Assembly: GCF_024396695.1 (NCBI RefSeq)
Contig: NZ_CP094359.1
Location: 2,534,001 to 2,598,000 of the forward strand
Length of the DNA stretch: 64,000 bases
DNA from: Acidithiobacillus sp. YTS05
GTDB lineage: Bacteria; Pseudomonadota; Gammaproteobacteria; Acidithiobacillales; Acidithiobacillaceae
Direction: 5' to 3'
In this document: positions 35,803 through 45,107 of the stretch, one piece after another
Layout of the letters: each line of letters starts with the position of its first letter
How positions within the stretch are numbered: the stretch's first letter is position 1
Program-made: the position numbers and the translations under genes
Notes under the pieces: model-generated
Told to the model about the DNA's origin: nothing
Database searches by the model: none
The model's input: only the letters and a program-made list of their open reading frames with translations

Positions 35803-38490
35803 TTAGAAGCCATACTTTTGGCGGCGCATCTCAAAAGCGGCTTTACCGCCCTCAAGAATTTCCTCGACCATTTCGCGCACGGGCTCCATATCAATCGAGC
35901 CCATATGCTGTTTGTTGATGCGCCCTTGAACAGTCTCATTCTGAACGCCCGTCGAAAGGCCGATAATCAGCTCAGCGTCACCAAGGACTGGGATATTGGC
36001 ATTGTGTGTCGAGAAGACAAACTGTCGTTTACGCTTTTCACCCTTCATCGTCGGCACGACGCCTTCCGTGATGAAGCGATTGTCGAGATCGTCCTCAGGC
36101 TGATCTACGACGAGAGGGGCTTTCGACTCCAGCAGCAGCAGCAAGAGAACCGCCGTTGCCTTTTGGCCGGTCGAGAGGGCTTCGATCGTTTGCCACGCTT
36201 CTTGCTCGTCTTCTGCCGATGTATTCAGTTCGATCTTGGTGGTCGCGGGCAACTCCAACTCTTCCAGCCTCATGAAGATATCAGGCCCAGCCTGGGCCAG
36301 CCGCTCGGCGGCTGCGGGCGGGAGACTGTAATTACTGACGAGCGAATCTTTACCCTCACGGCAGCGTTGAGCGAAGTCCAGCAGCGACAGGGTGTCGCGG
36401 CTTTTCAAACGCTCCAGCAGCGCCGCAAGGTTGCCGCCAATTTCATCACGCAAGAGCTTTTCCAATGGCTCACGATTGCCCCCCATCGTGACCATGGCCC
36501 GCACCCGACCAGCCAGTTTTTTGGAGACGCGCTTGGCTGCCTTCTCTAAGGCACGGTACTCGGCGGATTGAAGATTGAACCACTCATCAAGCAAGTTGCG
36601 CCGATTCTGCAGGTATGCAGCCAAGTCACGAGTGAGGATTTCTTTTTTCTCCCGAAGTGGCCTCAATTCCTCGATCTGTCGGCGCAGGCGGATGAACTCC
36701 TCGCCGTCAATCTTGGATTTCTGAAGTTCGCGCAAGAGGGCCTGATAGGTGGTTTCTACTGCTTGCCTGCGTTCGTCCCAACGGCCGCGCAAGGCCGACA
36801 GGCCAGCATCGGACACGGAAAGTGTCTGCTCAATCTGGCCGGCGATTGCTTGAAGTTGCGCAGTTACTTGATCGAGAATGGCTGCACCCTCGATCAGCAT
36901 CGCGCTGTTCGGGAGACCTTCCAACGCCTTGGCGGATAGGAAAGCAGTATCGATCGGCAGGAGCCCGGCCAGCTCCTGGCGCAACGTCGAAACTGGAGCC
37001 AGCCTTTCCTTGATGGTCGCCAAAATTTGTTCTTCCCGCACCAGGAGGCTCTTCTCTTTCAGGCGTTCCTCCAGACCTGCATCCTGAAATCGCTTCTGCG
37101 TTTCTTCCAGGCTCGGCAAAAGGCTAAGGCGCTCCTCGATCAGCTTGATTTCTCGTTGCACATCAGCGATCCGGCCGCGCGAGCGCTCCAACTCAAGGCG
37201 CAATTTTGCCTTCTGGGCACCGGCATTCGGATCACGTTCGACGAACCGCTCCAGCAGGAGCGTCAACTTCTCGCGACTCTTGGTTAGTTCAGAGATTTCG
37301 TGTTGGCCAAATATCTCGACGCCCGGCGCTACGTCAAGGGGCGCCAGAGTTAGAACGTTACCGAGCTCGTCCTTGACAACAGGCGGGTTGGGTATCGTCC
37401 GCTCGATCGTGTAATCATGCTTGGCGGGATGGTGTGACCGCACGAGCAGCGAAATCTTGGTGCCACTCTTTAGGACGCATTTCAGAACGCCCTGGTGGGC
37501 CTTGTTTGCCTCTTCTCCAATGGGATCGATCGCAAGGGAGTAGCGAAGGCTCTCGATGATGGTCGATTTCCCGGTCCCCCGGCCCCCCACCAGCACATTC
37601 AGGTTGCCGTTGAAGTGCAATCGCGTTCCGTCAAGGAAGCCGCCTTCCCAGGCCATGGCGATGAACTCGGCATGGGGCTCTGGATGCGGATCGCTATGCA
37701 GGCGTATCCGAGACTCTGGATCGAGAAACGCTTGGCGTAGGCCTTCTACCGACAGTGCCGACATTTTGATGCAGCAGCTTGACCGTGGCTCAGCTAAATC
37801 CTCTGGACTGTTCACATCGGACGCATTGATGACGGCAACACGCCGTTCCCGCTTATGCGCAGCGTCTTTATTCTCCAGGATTGCGCGCACATTTTGTGGA
37901 GCGTCGCCAATCGGCCCCGGCAGTGCGCAAGCGTACAGATCACTGGACCTCCACGCATTCATGCGCGGCTGCCCCTCAAGTGTCGTCAATAAGCCGTTAT
38001 CGGCGGCAACGTGAGCAGCGATCGGGATGCCGCCCTGGTCGTGAACACATTTCAGCAGCTCAAGACAATTCTTGTCGCCGAGTGGGGAGAGCGCTGCGTG
38101 ATCGCGCACCCCAAATTCGCCGATGAAACGTTCCAGGCTGTTGTCTTTGTCAGGATCATAGAGGCACAGGAAATGGACACCGTCACTGGACGCCGCCTCG
38201 AAGCCACCGAAGACGAAAATATCCGCAGCACGAGCAGCCTTTATCAAACCCCATGAGTCACTGACCCGATAGTGATCGGTAACCGCGATGGCCTCGATGC
38301 TGTTGGCATGACAAGCCGCGATGATCGCGGCGTTGTAATCCGCCTCGTTTTGAAAAGCGGACTGCTTTGCATGGCGGCCGTGATAAGCGAACGGATTAAC
38401 CTGAAGAGCGCACCGGTAGAACCGCGCGCCATTCGGCTGTTTCAACGCCTCGTTGAGCGCCTGGGATCGTGTCATGTTGTTTTGCGTCAT
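35803..38490 (-). CDS. PHP-domain / SMC-like ATPase, TrlF-type
   Basis: 895 aa. A PHP phosphoesterase-like domain (about 22-250) is followed by an ABC/SMC ATPase. Walker A is VGGRGTGKSTIIES near 300, with a coiled-coil stretch (about 395-690) between it and the distal STGQKATAVLLLLLL, VVDQPEDDLDN (Walker B) and FSTHN. Proteins of this layout are annotated as TrlF-family AAA-like ATPases (from memory). The PHP motif I HxH reads QVN (Q30, N32), whereas VTDH is kept. AGGAG lies 6 nt before the ATG at 38490. It is downstream of mod in the same direction, forming a three-gene defence-type cassette. Confidence 0.8.
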   Translation of the reverse strand: MTQNNMTRSQALNEALKQPNGARFYRCALQVNPFAYHGRHAKQSAFQNEADYNAAIIAACHANSIEAIAVTDHYRVSDSWGLIKAARAADIFVFGGFEAASSDGVHFLCLYDPDKDNSLERFIGEFGVRDHAALSPLGDKNCLELLKCVHDQGGIPIAAHVAADNGLLTTLEGQPRMNAWRSSDLYACALPGPIGDAPQNVRAILENKDAAHKRERRVAVINASDVNSPEDLAEPRSSCCIKMSALSVEGLRQAFLDPESRIRLHSDPHPEPHAEFIAMAWEGGFLDGTRLHFNGNLNVLVGGRGTGKSTIIESLRYSLAIDPIGEEANKAHQGVLKCVLKSGTKISLLVRSHHPAKHDYTIERTIPNPPVVKDELGNVLTLAPLDVAPGVEIFGQHEISELTKSREKLTLLLERFVERDPNAGAQKAKLRLELERSRGRIADVQREIKLIEERLSLLPSLEETQKRFQDAGLEERLKEKSLLVREEQILATIKERLAPVSTLRQELAGLLPIDTAFLSAKALEGLPNSAMLIEGAAILDQVTAQLQAIAGQIEQTLSVSDAGLSALRGRWDERRQAVETTYQALLRELQKSKIDGEEFIRLRRQIEELRPLREKKEILTRDLAAYLQNRRNLLDEWFNLQSAEYRALEKAAKRVSKKLAGRVRAMVTMGGNREPLEKLLRDEIGGNLAALLERLKSRDTLSLLDFAQRCREGKDSLVSNYSLPPAAAERLAQAGPDIFMRLEELELPATTKIELNTSAEDEQEAWQTIEALSTGQKATAVLLLLLLESKAPLVVDQPEDDLDNRFITEGVVPTMKGEKRKRQFVFSTHNANIPVLGDAELIIGLSTGVQNETVQGRINKQHMGSIDMEPVREMVEEILEGGKAAFEMRRQKYGF

Positions 38491-38536
38491 CCCTGTCTCC
38501 TGTCCGTCATTCATCTATTTTCACTCCGGGGTCGCG

Positions 38537-40747
38537 TTAACCAACATTCACCGGCACGAGCGTCATCGTGTCGTTGCCGAAGATATCTATCACCTTGACC
38601 GCCACGGTGTAGCGGCCTGGCCGGTCGTAGGTGTGCACGGCAGTCGCCAGCTCCAGGTCACGATTCTGGCGGGTGCGGAAGCTCTGCCATTCGTTCTCGA
38701 AGATGTAGCCGCCGGTCCAGCGCTCCTCGAACTGCGGCAAGGCCATTTCACCCTGTGGCGCCTCAAGGCCCGGCAGTGAAGCGACCCCGCTCAAGCCGGT
38801 GCCGACAGGCACCTTGATGATCTCGCGGCGCGACATGTAGTCGAAATCCACGGCCCAGTAGTCCACCCAGTCCGTCCAGTGCCTAGTCAGGCGATCCTTC
38901 GTGACGATCCCGTCCTTGTTTTTGATCACCTTGTAGAGTTGCCCCTGTTCGCACATGACTTCGCTCTTGCCCTCCTTCATGGCGGCAATCGCAGCCTCGG
39001 CGGCCCCCTGGGTGTAATAGACAGAGAAGTCCGTCAACTCGATCGTAACCGCGAGCTTGTTCTTCTTGTCGTAGCGGGGCGTCGCTTCGACGAAGCTGAT
39101 GTCGTGGAACACGACCTGCCCCTTGTCCACCGCCCGCTTGTCGAACACCTCGGCGGGGATGTATTTCGGGGCAAGGTCGATGCCCTTGCTGCGTGCTTCT
39201 TCCAGCACGGCCGGGAACAGCCCCATCTCGAATTCAAAGGCCAGCACATCCACACGGGACGCGCCGCGCTTGCGGCACTCCGTGATGACCTCCTCGACGA
39301 ATAGTCGGCCCACGGGCAGGTTGATCGGGCCAATGACCACAAGCCGCCCGTTGCGCGCCCCGTGAAAGAAACCGTCCTGCGGCTGTGCGCCTTCGTTGCC
39401 GCCAAGACCGGTGGCCTTGTAAGCGCGCAAAATCAGGTCGCGGAACTCGTTTTCCCTCTGGGCCAGCGCCTGTTCCTTCTGCTTGCCGGTCAGGCGTCCG
39501 CCGACGTTTAGATAAGCTTGGCGCTCGTAACGGCCCAGGTTCAGCACCTCGAAGGCGCGGAAGTCTTTCTCTGCAGCCTTCAGCTCGCGCTGCACGCCGA
39601 TCAGTCGCTTGCGGGTGGTGTGGATGCCGAACTTGCCCAGGTCGGAGGCGATCCACTTGCGGCCGAGCTTTTCCGCGACCGCCGCTGTGGTGCCGGAACC
39701 GCAGAAGAAGTCGGCGACCAGATCACCGGGGTTGCTGCTGGCGTTGATGATGCGCTCAAGTAGAGACTCAGGCTTTTGAGTAGGGAAAAATAGGTTCTGG
39801 GTCTTGTCTGCGGGTTGAAGCATCGAGAGCCGCCAAACATTGTCAACGACCCGCTCAGTACGATCTGTGTAGAGCACATTCCCATCGCTGTCTCGCGCGT
39901 TGATCATACGGCCACCAACCTTGACACGTTGTAGCTGCTTGACTGCCTTTTCTCTGGGTTCCTCAAGCGGGTGAAAGCAATATCCTTTGTTTCTATCCTT
40001 TACGTACCAGAGAATGGTGTCAGTCGAGCGGGGAAAAACACCTTTTCGCGTGTCTGGCATCTTGTTGTAGTAATACCAATAAAGCTCGTTGCGGAAATTT
40101 TCTCTGCCGAATGTCTCATCTAAGGCCAATCGCAAATATGGAGAAACACGCCAGTCACAATGGAGAAAAAAGCTCCCATCATCTGCGAGTAAGTCACGCA
40201 TCAGGAATAGCCGCTCGTACATCATCGCAATGAAGCTGTCCGCCCCCCGCCCCCAGGTGTCGCGGTAGGCAATCTGCTCCAACAGGTTCGCTTCCTTGTG
40301 GAAGGTCTCGCCACCGATCTCGACATCCATGCTGAAATCGGCACCCACATCGAAGGGCGGGTCGATGTAGATCAGCTTGAGGCCGCCGGCGTCCTCGATT
40401 TGCTGACGCAGGGCACCGGCTTTGAGTGACGACAGGATCAGCTTGTTGTCACCCCAGATCAGCTTATTGGTCCACCCCCGGACCTGCCGCCCACGCGGAT
40501 CAAACAGCTCCCCCTGGGTCTTGGTCTCGGCGCGCGGTTCGTCCACGTGCTCCAGAGTCTGGAAAGGAAGCACCGTGGTGCACACGTCCCGCGTCTTGCC
40601 GTTCCAGATCAGCTCGACCTCGCGCTTGTCCTCGAACAGGATGAAGCGGTATTTCTCCGGTAAGGCCTTGCCTTGCTGGATCAAGGTGACCAGGTCACGT
40701 TGTTCCGCCTCGCTTAACTCGTAGGATTTTTTCTCTTGGCGTGCCAT
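38537..40747 (-). CDS. mod: Type III restriction-modification methyltransferase (Mod)
   Basis: 736 aa adenine-N6 DNA methyltransferase, beta group. Catalytic DPPF (in YIDPPFDVGADF) precedes the SAM-binding FFCGSGTTAAVAEKLGRKW, the order of Mod subunits. The C-terminal half carries the extra region typical of type III/helicase-linked Mods. Start at MARQEKKSYEL, 2 bp after the res stop; the longer frame enters res. Mod sets the recognition sequence and protects the host. Confidence 0.9.
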   Translation of the reverse strand: MARQEKKSYELSEAEQRDLVTLIQQGKALPEKYRFILFEDKREVELIWNGKTRDVCTTVLPFQTLEHVDEPRAETKTQGELFDPRGRQVRGWTNKLIWGDNKLILSSLKAGALRQQIEDAGGLKLIYIDPPFDVGADFSMDVEIGGETFHKEANLLEQIAYRDTWGRGADSFIAMMYERLFLMRDLLADDGSFFLHCDWRVSPYLRLALDETFGRENFRNELYWYYYNKMPDTRKGVFPRSTDTILWYVKDRNKGYCFHPLEEPREKAVKQLQRVKVGGRMINARDSDGNVLYTDRTERVVDNVWRLSMLQPADKTQNLFFPTQKPESLLERIINASSNPGDLVADFFCGSGTTAAVAEKLGRKWIASDLGKFGIHTTRKRLIGVQRELKAAEKDFRAFEVLNLGRYERQAYLNVGGRLTGKQKEQALAQRENEFRDLILRAYKATGLGGNEGAQPQDGFFHGARNGRLVVIGPINLPVGRLFVEEVITECRKRGASRVDVLAFEFEMGLFPAVLEEARSKGIDLAPKYIPAEVFDKRAVDKGQVVFHDISFVEATPRYDKKNKLAVTIELTDFSVYYTQGAAEAAIAAMKEGKSEVMCEQGQLYKVIKNKDGIVTKDRLTRHWTDWVDYWAVDFDYMSRREIIKVPVGTGLSGVASLPGLEAPQGEMALPQFEERWTGGYIFENEWQSFRTRQNRDLELATAVHTYDRPGRYTVAVKVIDIFGNDTMTLVPVNVG

Positions 40748-40749
40748 GA

Positions 40750-43470
40750 TCAGCCCTCTTGGTATTCGCGGAATGCACTGACAAGGCCCGCGAACGACGA
40801 TGGCTTGTGCTGCTCGAATCCCTCCTGATCGACATAGACGAAGTGGTAACTCGGCCCCCCATCGTCCTTGGTTGCCTCGGTGGCGTCCTCGCACCATTGG
40901 CGCAGCCGGGCCATTTTCTGCGGCAAGTCGATCTCCTCGCGGCCCTTGGTCTCGACAATCCAGACCTTGCCGTCCGTGGTGCGCACGATGAAATCCGGCG
41001 TGTAGGTGGACAGATCGCCGTTGGCTTTGACGTATTCGATCTTGAAGCCCACGGCCATGTAGTTCTTGCCGAAAGCCTGCACGTCGGGCGCGGCCTCCAG
41101 GAAGGCAGCAAAAGCCAGTTCCAGGCTGTCGGCATTGGCCTCGCCGACGATGCGGTTGAACACCGATTTTTTCGCTTGGACAAAGCCGCGTGGCTCGGTT
41201 CGGAATGGCCGGGTGTCGCGCAGCCTGATGTGCCCATCGATCCGCGAGCTGCCGCCTTCGTAGATCGTCAGCGCGTTGATCGCGGCACGGAAGTGGTCAA
41301 ACACCACCTTGCCGACTTCCGGCTCGGACAGGTTGCGCAGGATTACCGGGTCTTCCAGATCGACGGGGCTGGTGAAGAGATGGTCGCGGAGAAAGGTCTT
41401 GACCTTTGGGTAGAGCTGGTCGTAGCCACCGACGAGCCGCAAATCCTTGAGCAACTGACGCGCAAAAAACGCCACCACGGAGCGGTAATCGCCCAGCCCC
41501 ACACCATCAAGTTGCATGGTGTGATCGACCTCTCCTTCGAGCATGGTCTTGAAGACAATCTCGCGGGTCTCTTCCGGGGAAAAGGCCTTGATCGGCAGCT
41601 TCTTGTTGCCGAAGTGTTCGGGCTCCAGCTCGGTCAGGTCTTTGAATTCCCGGTTGTAGCGCCGGGTCAGACGCGGCACCGCGATGTCGAGTTCGTCGAT
41701 GTTTTTGTCTGGGGATTCGGTTTCGACTTCGACGACCAGAGAATCCTGGCGCTCGCGCCCACCGATGCCGCCCATCGGTACACGGTCGAACGTGACGCCT
41801 TCGTTCTGGATGGATTCCACGAAATCCATGAAGGCTGGCGTGCCCATGACCGAGACGGTTTCGCGCTGGTCACTGCCAAAATACATGCGGCGCAGGCCGC
41901 GCCCGAGGGTTTGCTCCGGCAGGATGTTGCTCTTGGCGGCATAGGCGCGCAGGCCGACGATGGTGGTGACGTTGCGCACGTCCCAGCCCTCCTTGAGCAT
42001 CAGTACCGAGACAATCGCCTTGTAGGGCGATTTCCAGGTGTCGATTTCATTCGACTGCTTGCGCAACAGCTCCAGTTCCTCCTTGCTCTTGCCGGAGGCT
42101 GCCTCGGAAATCTCGCCGTTGTTCTTGGTGTGGATCACCAGCACCGCCCCTTGCAGTTCGGGGCAAATCCTTGCCAGGTGGCTGCCCACCTCGTCGCAGT
42201 TTTTGGTGTCGTCCACCATGACGAACAACACCGCCTTCTTGCCCAGCTTCTCGTGTTCGGCGTAGCTCTTGCGCCATTCCTCGACGCCCAGATTGAGGTA
42301 ATCGGCGTATTTCTCGGAGATGATCGGGCTTTGGTGCTCGGCAAGCTTGGCGCGGCTGGCGGCATCCGGTAATACCGGATGTTTGACCACGTTCTGGGCG
42401 ATGGCCTCGACCAGCGGATAGTCGCTGACGGTCTGCACGAAGATCGCACCGTTGTCGTGACGGGGCGTGGCCGTCACGTCCACCTGAATGGATAGCTGCA
42501 GGTCCTTTTGCAACAGCTTGTGGTGGATGTCCTGGATGCACTGGAACCACGCCAGGCGGCTGTCGTGGATGTGGTGCGCCTCGTCATTGAACACGGCGAG
42601 TTCATCGATCTCGCGCACCATCTCGCCCAGGTCGGTGTTGCTGTCAGTGGTCTTGCCCACCGGCTTGGCCCCGAACGGTGCGAGGAAATAGTCGCGCAGA
42701 TCATCATCCTCCAGCGAAGGCTCGGTCACCTCGGCGAGATAGACGCGATGAATGTTTGTCAGAAACAGGTTGCCGGTCGGGCGGACGATGCGCACGTCGT
42801 CCTGGATGTGCAGCGCCATCTGGAAATCGTCGCGCCAGTTGTGGCCAGCATGGCCATTGTCGGGTAGCACAGGATCATTGAAGAAGATGCGCAGCCCGTC
42901 GAAGTCGGCGCGCAGACGATCAAGCACGATGATGTTGGGCGCAATCAGCAGGAAGTTGCGCGCCAGGGTGGAGCCCGGCTCGTATAGCTTGTGAAAGTAG
43001 CTCCAGGCGATAAGGAGCGAGAGCACCTTGGTCTTGCCCGCGCCAGTGGCCATCTTGACCACGAAACGTGGCCAGGCCTCATCGAACATATTGGCCGACA
43101 CGGCGCCGGATGCGTCGAAGCGCAATAGATCGAACTTGTCTCGCGCACCGCGCACGTCATAGAGCCAGATGACCGTTTCAACCGCTTCACGCTGTGCGAA
43201 GTAGTAGCGGAACTCGCTTTGTGCTCCTTCCGCCGTCTCCACCAGGTGTTCTGTTTCGAACCACCATGTCAGCAAGTCGCGTGACGTAGCCGACGCGCCT
43301 GCGTAGCCAGCATCACGCCATGTCTTGACTTCCTCGCGCACCTTGGCCACGAGGGGCGGCAGTAGTTTTTCGTAGGCGGTGCTGCGCAGTTCTTCCGCAG
43401 CCGGAAACCAGCGCAGTTCGGGGGGCAATACCTCATAGGGTGAGCGTGGAAAATTCGGGTGTAATGCCAT
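40750..43470 (-). CDS. res: Type III restriction enzyme, helicase/nuclease subunit (Res)
   Basis: 906 aa. SF2 helicase with Walker A ATGAGKT (about 125), DEAHH box, VTATPRHD, and a C-terminal helicase half (GWDVRNVTTIVGLR...LPEQTLGRGLRRMY). It ends in a PD-(D/E)xK nuclease (TPDFIV...VWIVETKGREE, about 848-876). With Mod this forms an ATP-dependent restriction enzyme. Start at MALHPNFPRSPYEVL preceded by GGGAGG 12 nt upstream. All key motifs present, so likely active. Confidence 0.92.
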   Translation of the reverse strand: MALHPNFPRSPYEVLPPELRWFPAAEELRSTAYEKLLPPLVAKVREEVKTWRDAGYAGASATSRDLLTWWFETEHLVETAEGAQSEFRYYFAQREAVETVIWLYDVRGARDKFDLLRFDASGAVSANMFDEAWPRFVVKMATGAGKTKVLSLLIAWSYFHKLYEPGSTLARNFLLIAPNIIVLDRLRADFDGLRIFFNDPVLPDNGHAGHNWRDDFQMALHIQDDVRIVRPTGNLFLTNIHRVYLAEVTEPSLEDDDLRDYFLAPFGAKPVGKTTDSNTDLGEMVREIDELAVFNDEAHHIHDSRLAWFQCIQDIHHKLLQKDLQLSIQVDVTATPRHDNGAIFVQTVSDYPLVEAIAQNVVKHPVLPDAASRAKLAEHQSPIISEKYADYLNLGVEEWRKSYAEHEKLGKKAVLFVMVDDTKNCDEVGSHLARICPELQGAVLVIHTKNNGEISEAASGKSKEELELLRKQSNEIDTWKSPYKAIVSVLMLKEGWDVRNVTTIVGLRAYAAKSNILPEQTLGRGLRRMYFGSDQRETVSVMGTPAFMDFVESIQNEGVTFDRVPMGGIGGRERQDSLVVEVETESPDKNIDELDIAVPRLTRRYNREFKDLTELEPEHFGNKKLPIKAFSPEETREIVFKTMLEGEVDHTMQLDGVGLGDYRSVVAFFARQLLKDLRLVGGYDQLYPKVKTFLRDHLFTSPVDLEDPVILRNLSEPEVGKVVFDHFRAAINALTIYEGGSSRIDGHIRLRDTRPFRTEPRGFVQAKKSVFNRIVGEANADSLELAFAAFLEAAPDVQAFGKNYMAVGFKIEYVKANGDLSTYTPDFIVRTTDGKVWIVETKGREEIDLPQKMARLRQWCEDATEATKDDGGPSYHFVYVDQEGFEQHKPSSFAGLVSAFREYQEG

Positions 43471-43624
43471 GCGGTTGGAGTTCCTCCCTTTGAAACTATA
43501 TTTCCGGCTTTCCGACAGGGCTCTACCGCTTCTACTTGCGTTTCGTGCTACGCGCACGGACACCTCGCAATAGCCGGTAGCCTGACCGACCCCACTTGTC
43601 CGTCTTGTGTAGCGTAACCTGCAC

Positions 43625-43678
43625 CGAGTTTATTTGTCGATGTTGTACGAAGGAACCATCTAGAGATCAATAAACTCG
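43625..43678. repeat. 10-bp inverted repeat with 34-bp spacer
   Basis: CGAGTTTATT (43625-43634) and its exact reverse complement AATAAACTCG (43669-43678) lie in the 257-bp gap between traB and res. It is AT-rich compared with the flanks. It could be an operator or boundary mark; the spacer is long for a terminator and no T-run follows. Nothing else is seen in this gap. Confidence 0.55.
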
Positions 43679-43727
43679 ATTAGGGCCGTAGTCGGCCGAA
43701 AGGGAGTAACCCTGGATTTCTGATGAG

Positions 43728-44912
43728 TCAAGTGTTCTCCGCCTCAATCCCTGTCACTCCCAGCAGTCTGCCCCAGGCCCAGGCAGTATTTCGCTGAACG
43801 GTGGGTATGCCCGTCCCCTGGGCCCACCACTCGTTGTTGGTGAGCAGGATCACCTGCGGGTGCTGGATGAGGGCCTCCATCCAGACCCAGGGCAAGAGCT
43901 GATCATAACAGATGCTGGCCCAGGCCCGGATCCCGTCGATTTTCCGGGCGGGTTCCCACCAGGACGCTTCGTAGCCCACGTTCTGGCTGTCCACATAGCC
44001 TGTGCCCCGGGACCAGGGATGCCACATGGAGACTGGCACCGGAAAGGCCGAATTGAACAAGATCTTCTGCGGCTTGTTATGCTGTAACGCAATAATGGAG
44101 TCCGTCAGCAGTCCAGGTCGCCTCGGCACCGACATCCCCACGAGCCAGGTCTGCCCACGGGGCACCACCTGCTGGATGGCCCAGGCATTGCCTGCCCAGT
44201 CGGTCTCCAGGGTTTCCGGTAGCAGCAGGACCTTAGCATTCCGGGACCGGGCCATGGTCTCCCGCAGGATCGCGGCATGACGCTCCTGGTTGGCCAGGAT
44301 GTTGGTGGTGGCAGGACCAACGTGGAGATCCACGCCGCGCCATCCGGCTGGAGGCTGGGCGGGGTACAGCATGGGCCACGCATTGGCAATCATGACGGCG
44401 CCGAAGAGTAGCGCCGCGGTCCAGGCCTGATCCCGATCTTCCAGAGGCCACAACAGGTACCAGACACCTATCGCCCAGACAAGTGTGAGTATCAGTCCCA
44501 CCCATCCGAAGCCGGGGAATAACACGCCGGCGGACGCCAGGGGCGAGAGCCAGTCAAAAAAGGACAGGGGCGGCACCAGGGCATCGAAGAGCAGGACGGC
44601 GATAGCCCTCCAGGGACGATCCGCAAGACTCCATCCCGCCGCGAGCAAGGCGGACGATTCCAGCCAGAGGAAAGCTCCTTCCCAGAACGGCGCGTGCGGG
44701 CCGAAGAAGACGGCCACCCCGCGCAACAATCCCACGCTGCCCGCGCCGTAGTAGGCCAAGGCTACGAGATAGCGACGCAGGGCCTTTTTCTGGGCCAGTA
44801 CGAGGCCCACGAAGGCCAGGGAGAGCAGCGGGCCTACCCAGGGCATGGGCAGCATCCACGAGGCCCCGCAGAAGGCCGAGAGGGGAATGGCAAAGCCGGG
44901 ACGGCGGAACAT
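43728..44912 (-). CDS. traB: TraB-like conjugal transfer protein (CN-hydrolase/apolipoprotein N-acyltransferase fold)
   Basis: 394 aa. Seven or so membrane helices in the first 190 residues, then a nitrilase-like domain with Glu in LLPETLETDW and the nucleophile Cys in ASICYDQLLPW. This layout is shared by apolipoprotein N-acyltransferase and by TraB of Ti/IncP-type conjugation; the neighbouring traG and traF favour TraB. ATG at 44912 has AGGA 6 nt upstream; the longer frame begins with TTG. Preceded by a GCTATACC box. Confidence 0.8.
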   Translation of the reverse strand: MFRRPGFAIPLSAFCGASWMLPMPWVGPLLSLAFVGLVLAQKKALRRYLVALAYYGAGSVGLLRGVAVFFGPHAPFWEGAFLWLESSALLAAGWSLADRPWRAIAVLLFDALVPPLSFFDWLSPLASAGVLFPGFGWVGLILTLVWAIGVWYLLWPLEDRDQAWTAALLFGAVMIANAWPMLYPAQPPAGWRGVDLHVGPATTNILANQERHAAILRETMARSRNAKVLLLPETLETDWAGNAWAIQQVVPRGQTWLVGMSVPRRPGLLTDSIIALQHNKPQKILFNSAFPVPVSMWHPWSRGTGYVDSQNVGYEASWWEPARKIDGIRAWASICYDQLLPWVWMEALIQHPQVILLTNNEWWAQGTGIPTVQRNTAWAWGRLLGVTGIEAENT

Positions 44913-44942
44913 GACGATCCTGAATAGCAACGGGTTTGTTCT

Positions 44943-44950
44943 GGTATAGC
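44943..44950 (-). promoter_or_regulatory. tra box, traB copy (GCTATACC)
   Basis: GCTATACC read leftward, about 30 bp upstream of the traB start. One of four copies upstream of transfer/accessory genes; likely a shared -10 or operator core. Confidence 0.4.
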
Positions 44951-45059
44951 GTCGCTCGTTACCGATAAGCCCCGCTTTTCGTCATCGGGTGTCCACCACC
45001 GGCCAGTTCCTGCCGTCAGTAAGGCCTGCCGTCTGCAGGACCTGCCGATCCGCCGCCAC

Positions 45060-45082
45060 GCTGGCTATACCGGCATAGCCAG
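45060..45082 (+). promoter_or_regulatory. tra box with perfect dyad, traG copy
   Basis: GCTGGCTATACC (45060-45071) lies in a perfect inverted repeat CTGGCTAT-ACCGGC-ATAGCCAG (45061-45082). It is followed by the leader TTGCAAAAGGAT (45090-45101), which holds the traG ribosome-binding site. That 12-mer leader also occurs before traF. Confidence 0.6.
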
Positions 45083-45107
45083 ATTTCTTTTGCAAAAGGA
45101 TCCCTGT

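Noticed and set aside
35725..36549. 274-codon rightward frame after the integrase
   Set aside because: Antisense of the PHP/ATPase C-terminus containing Walker B.
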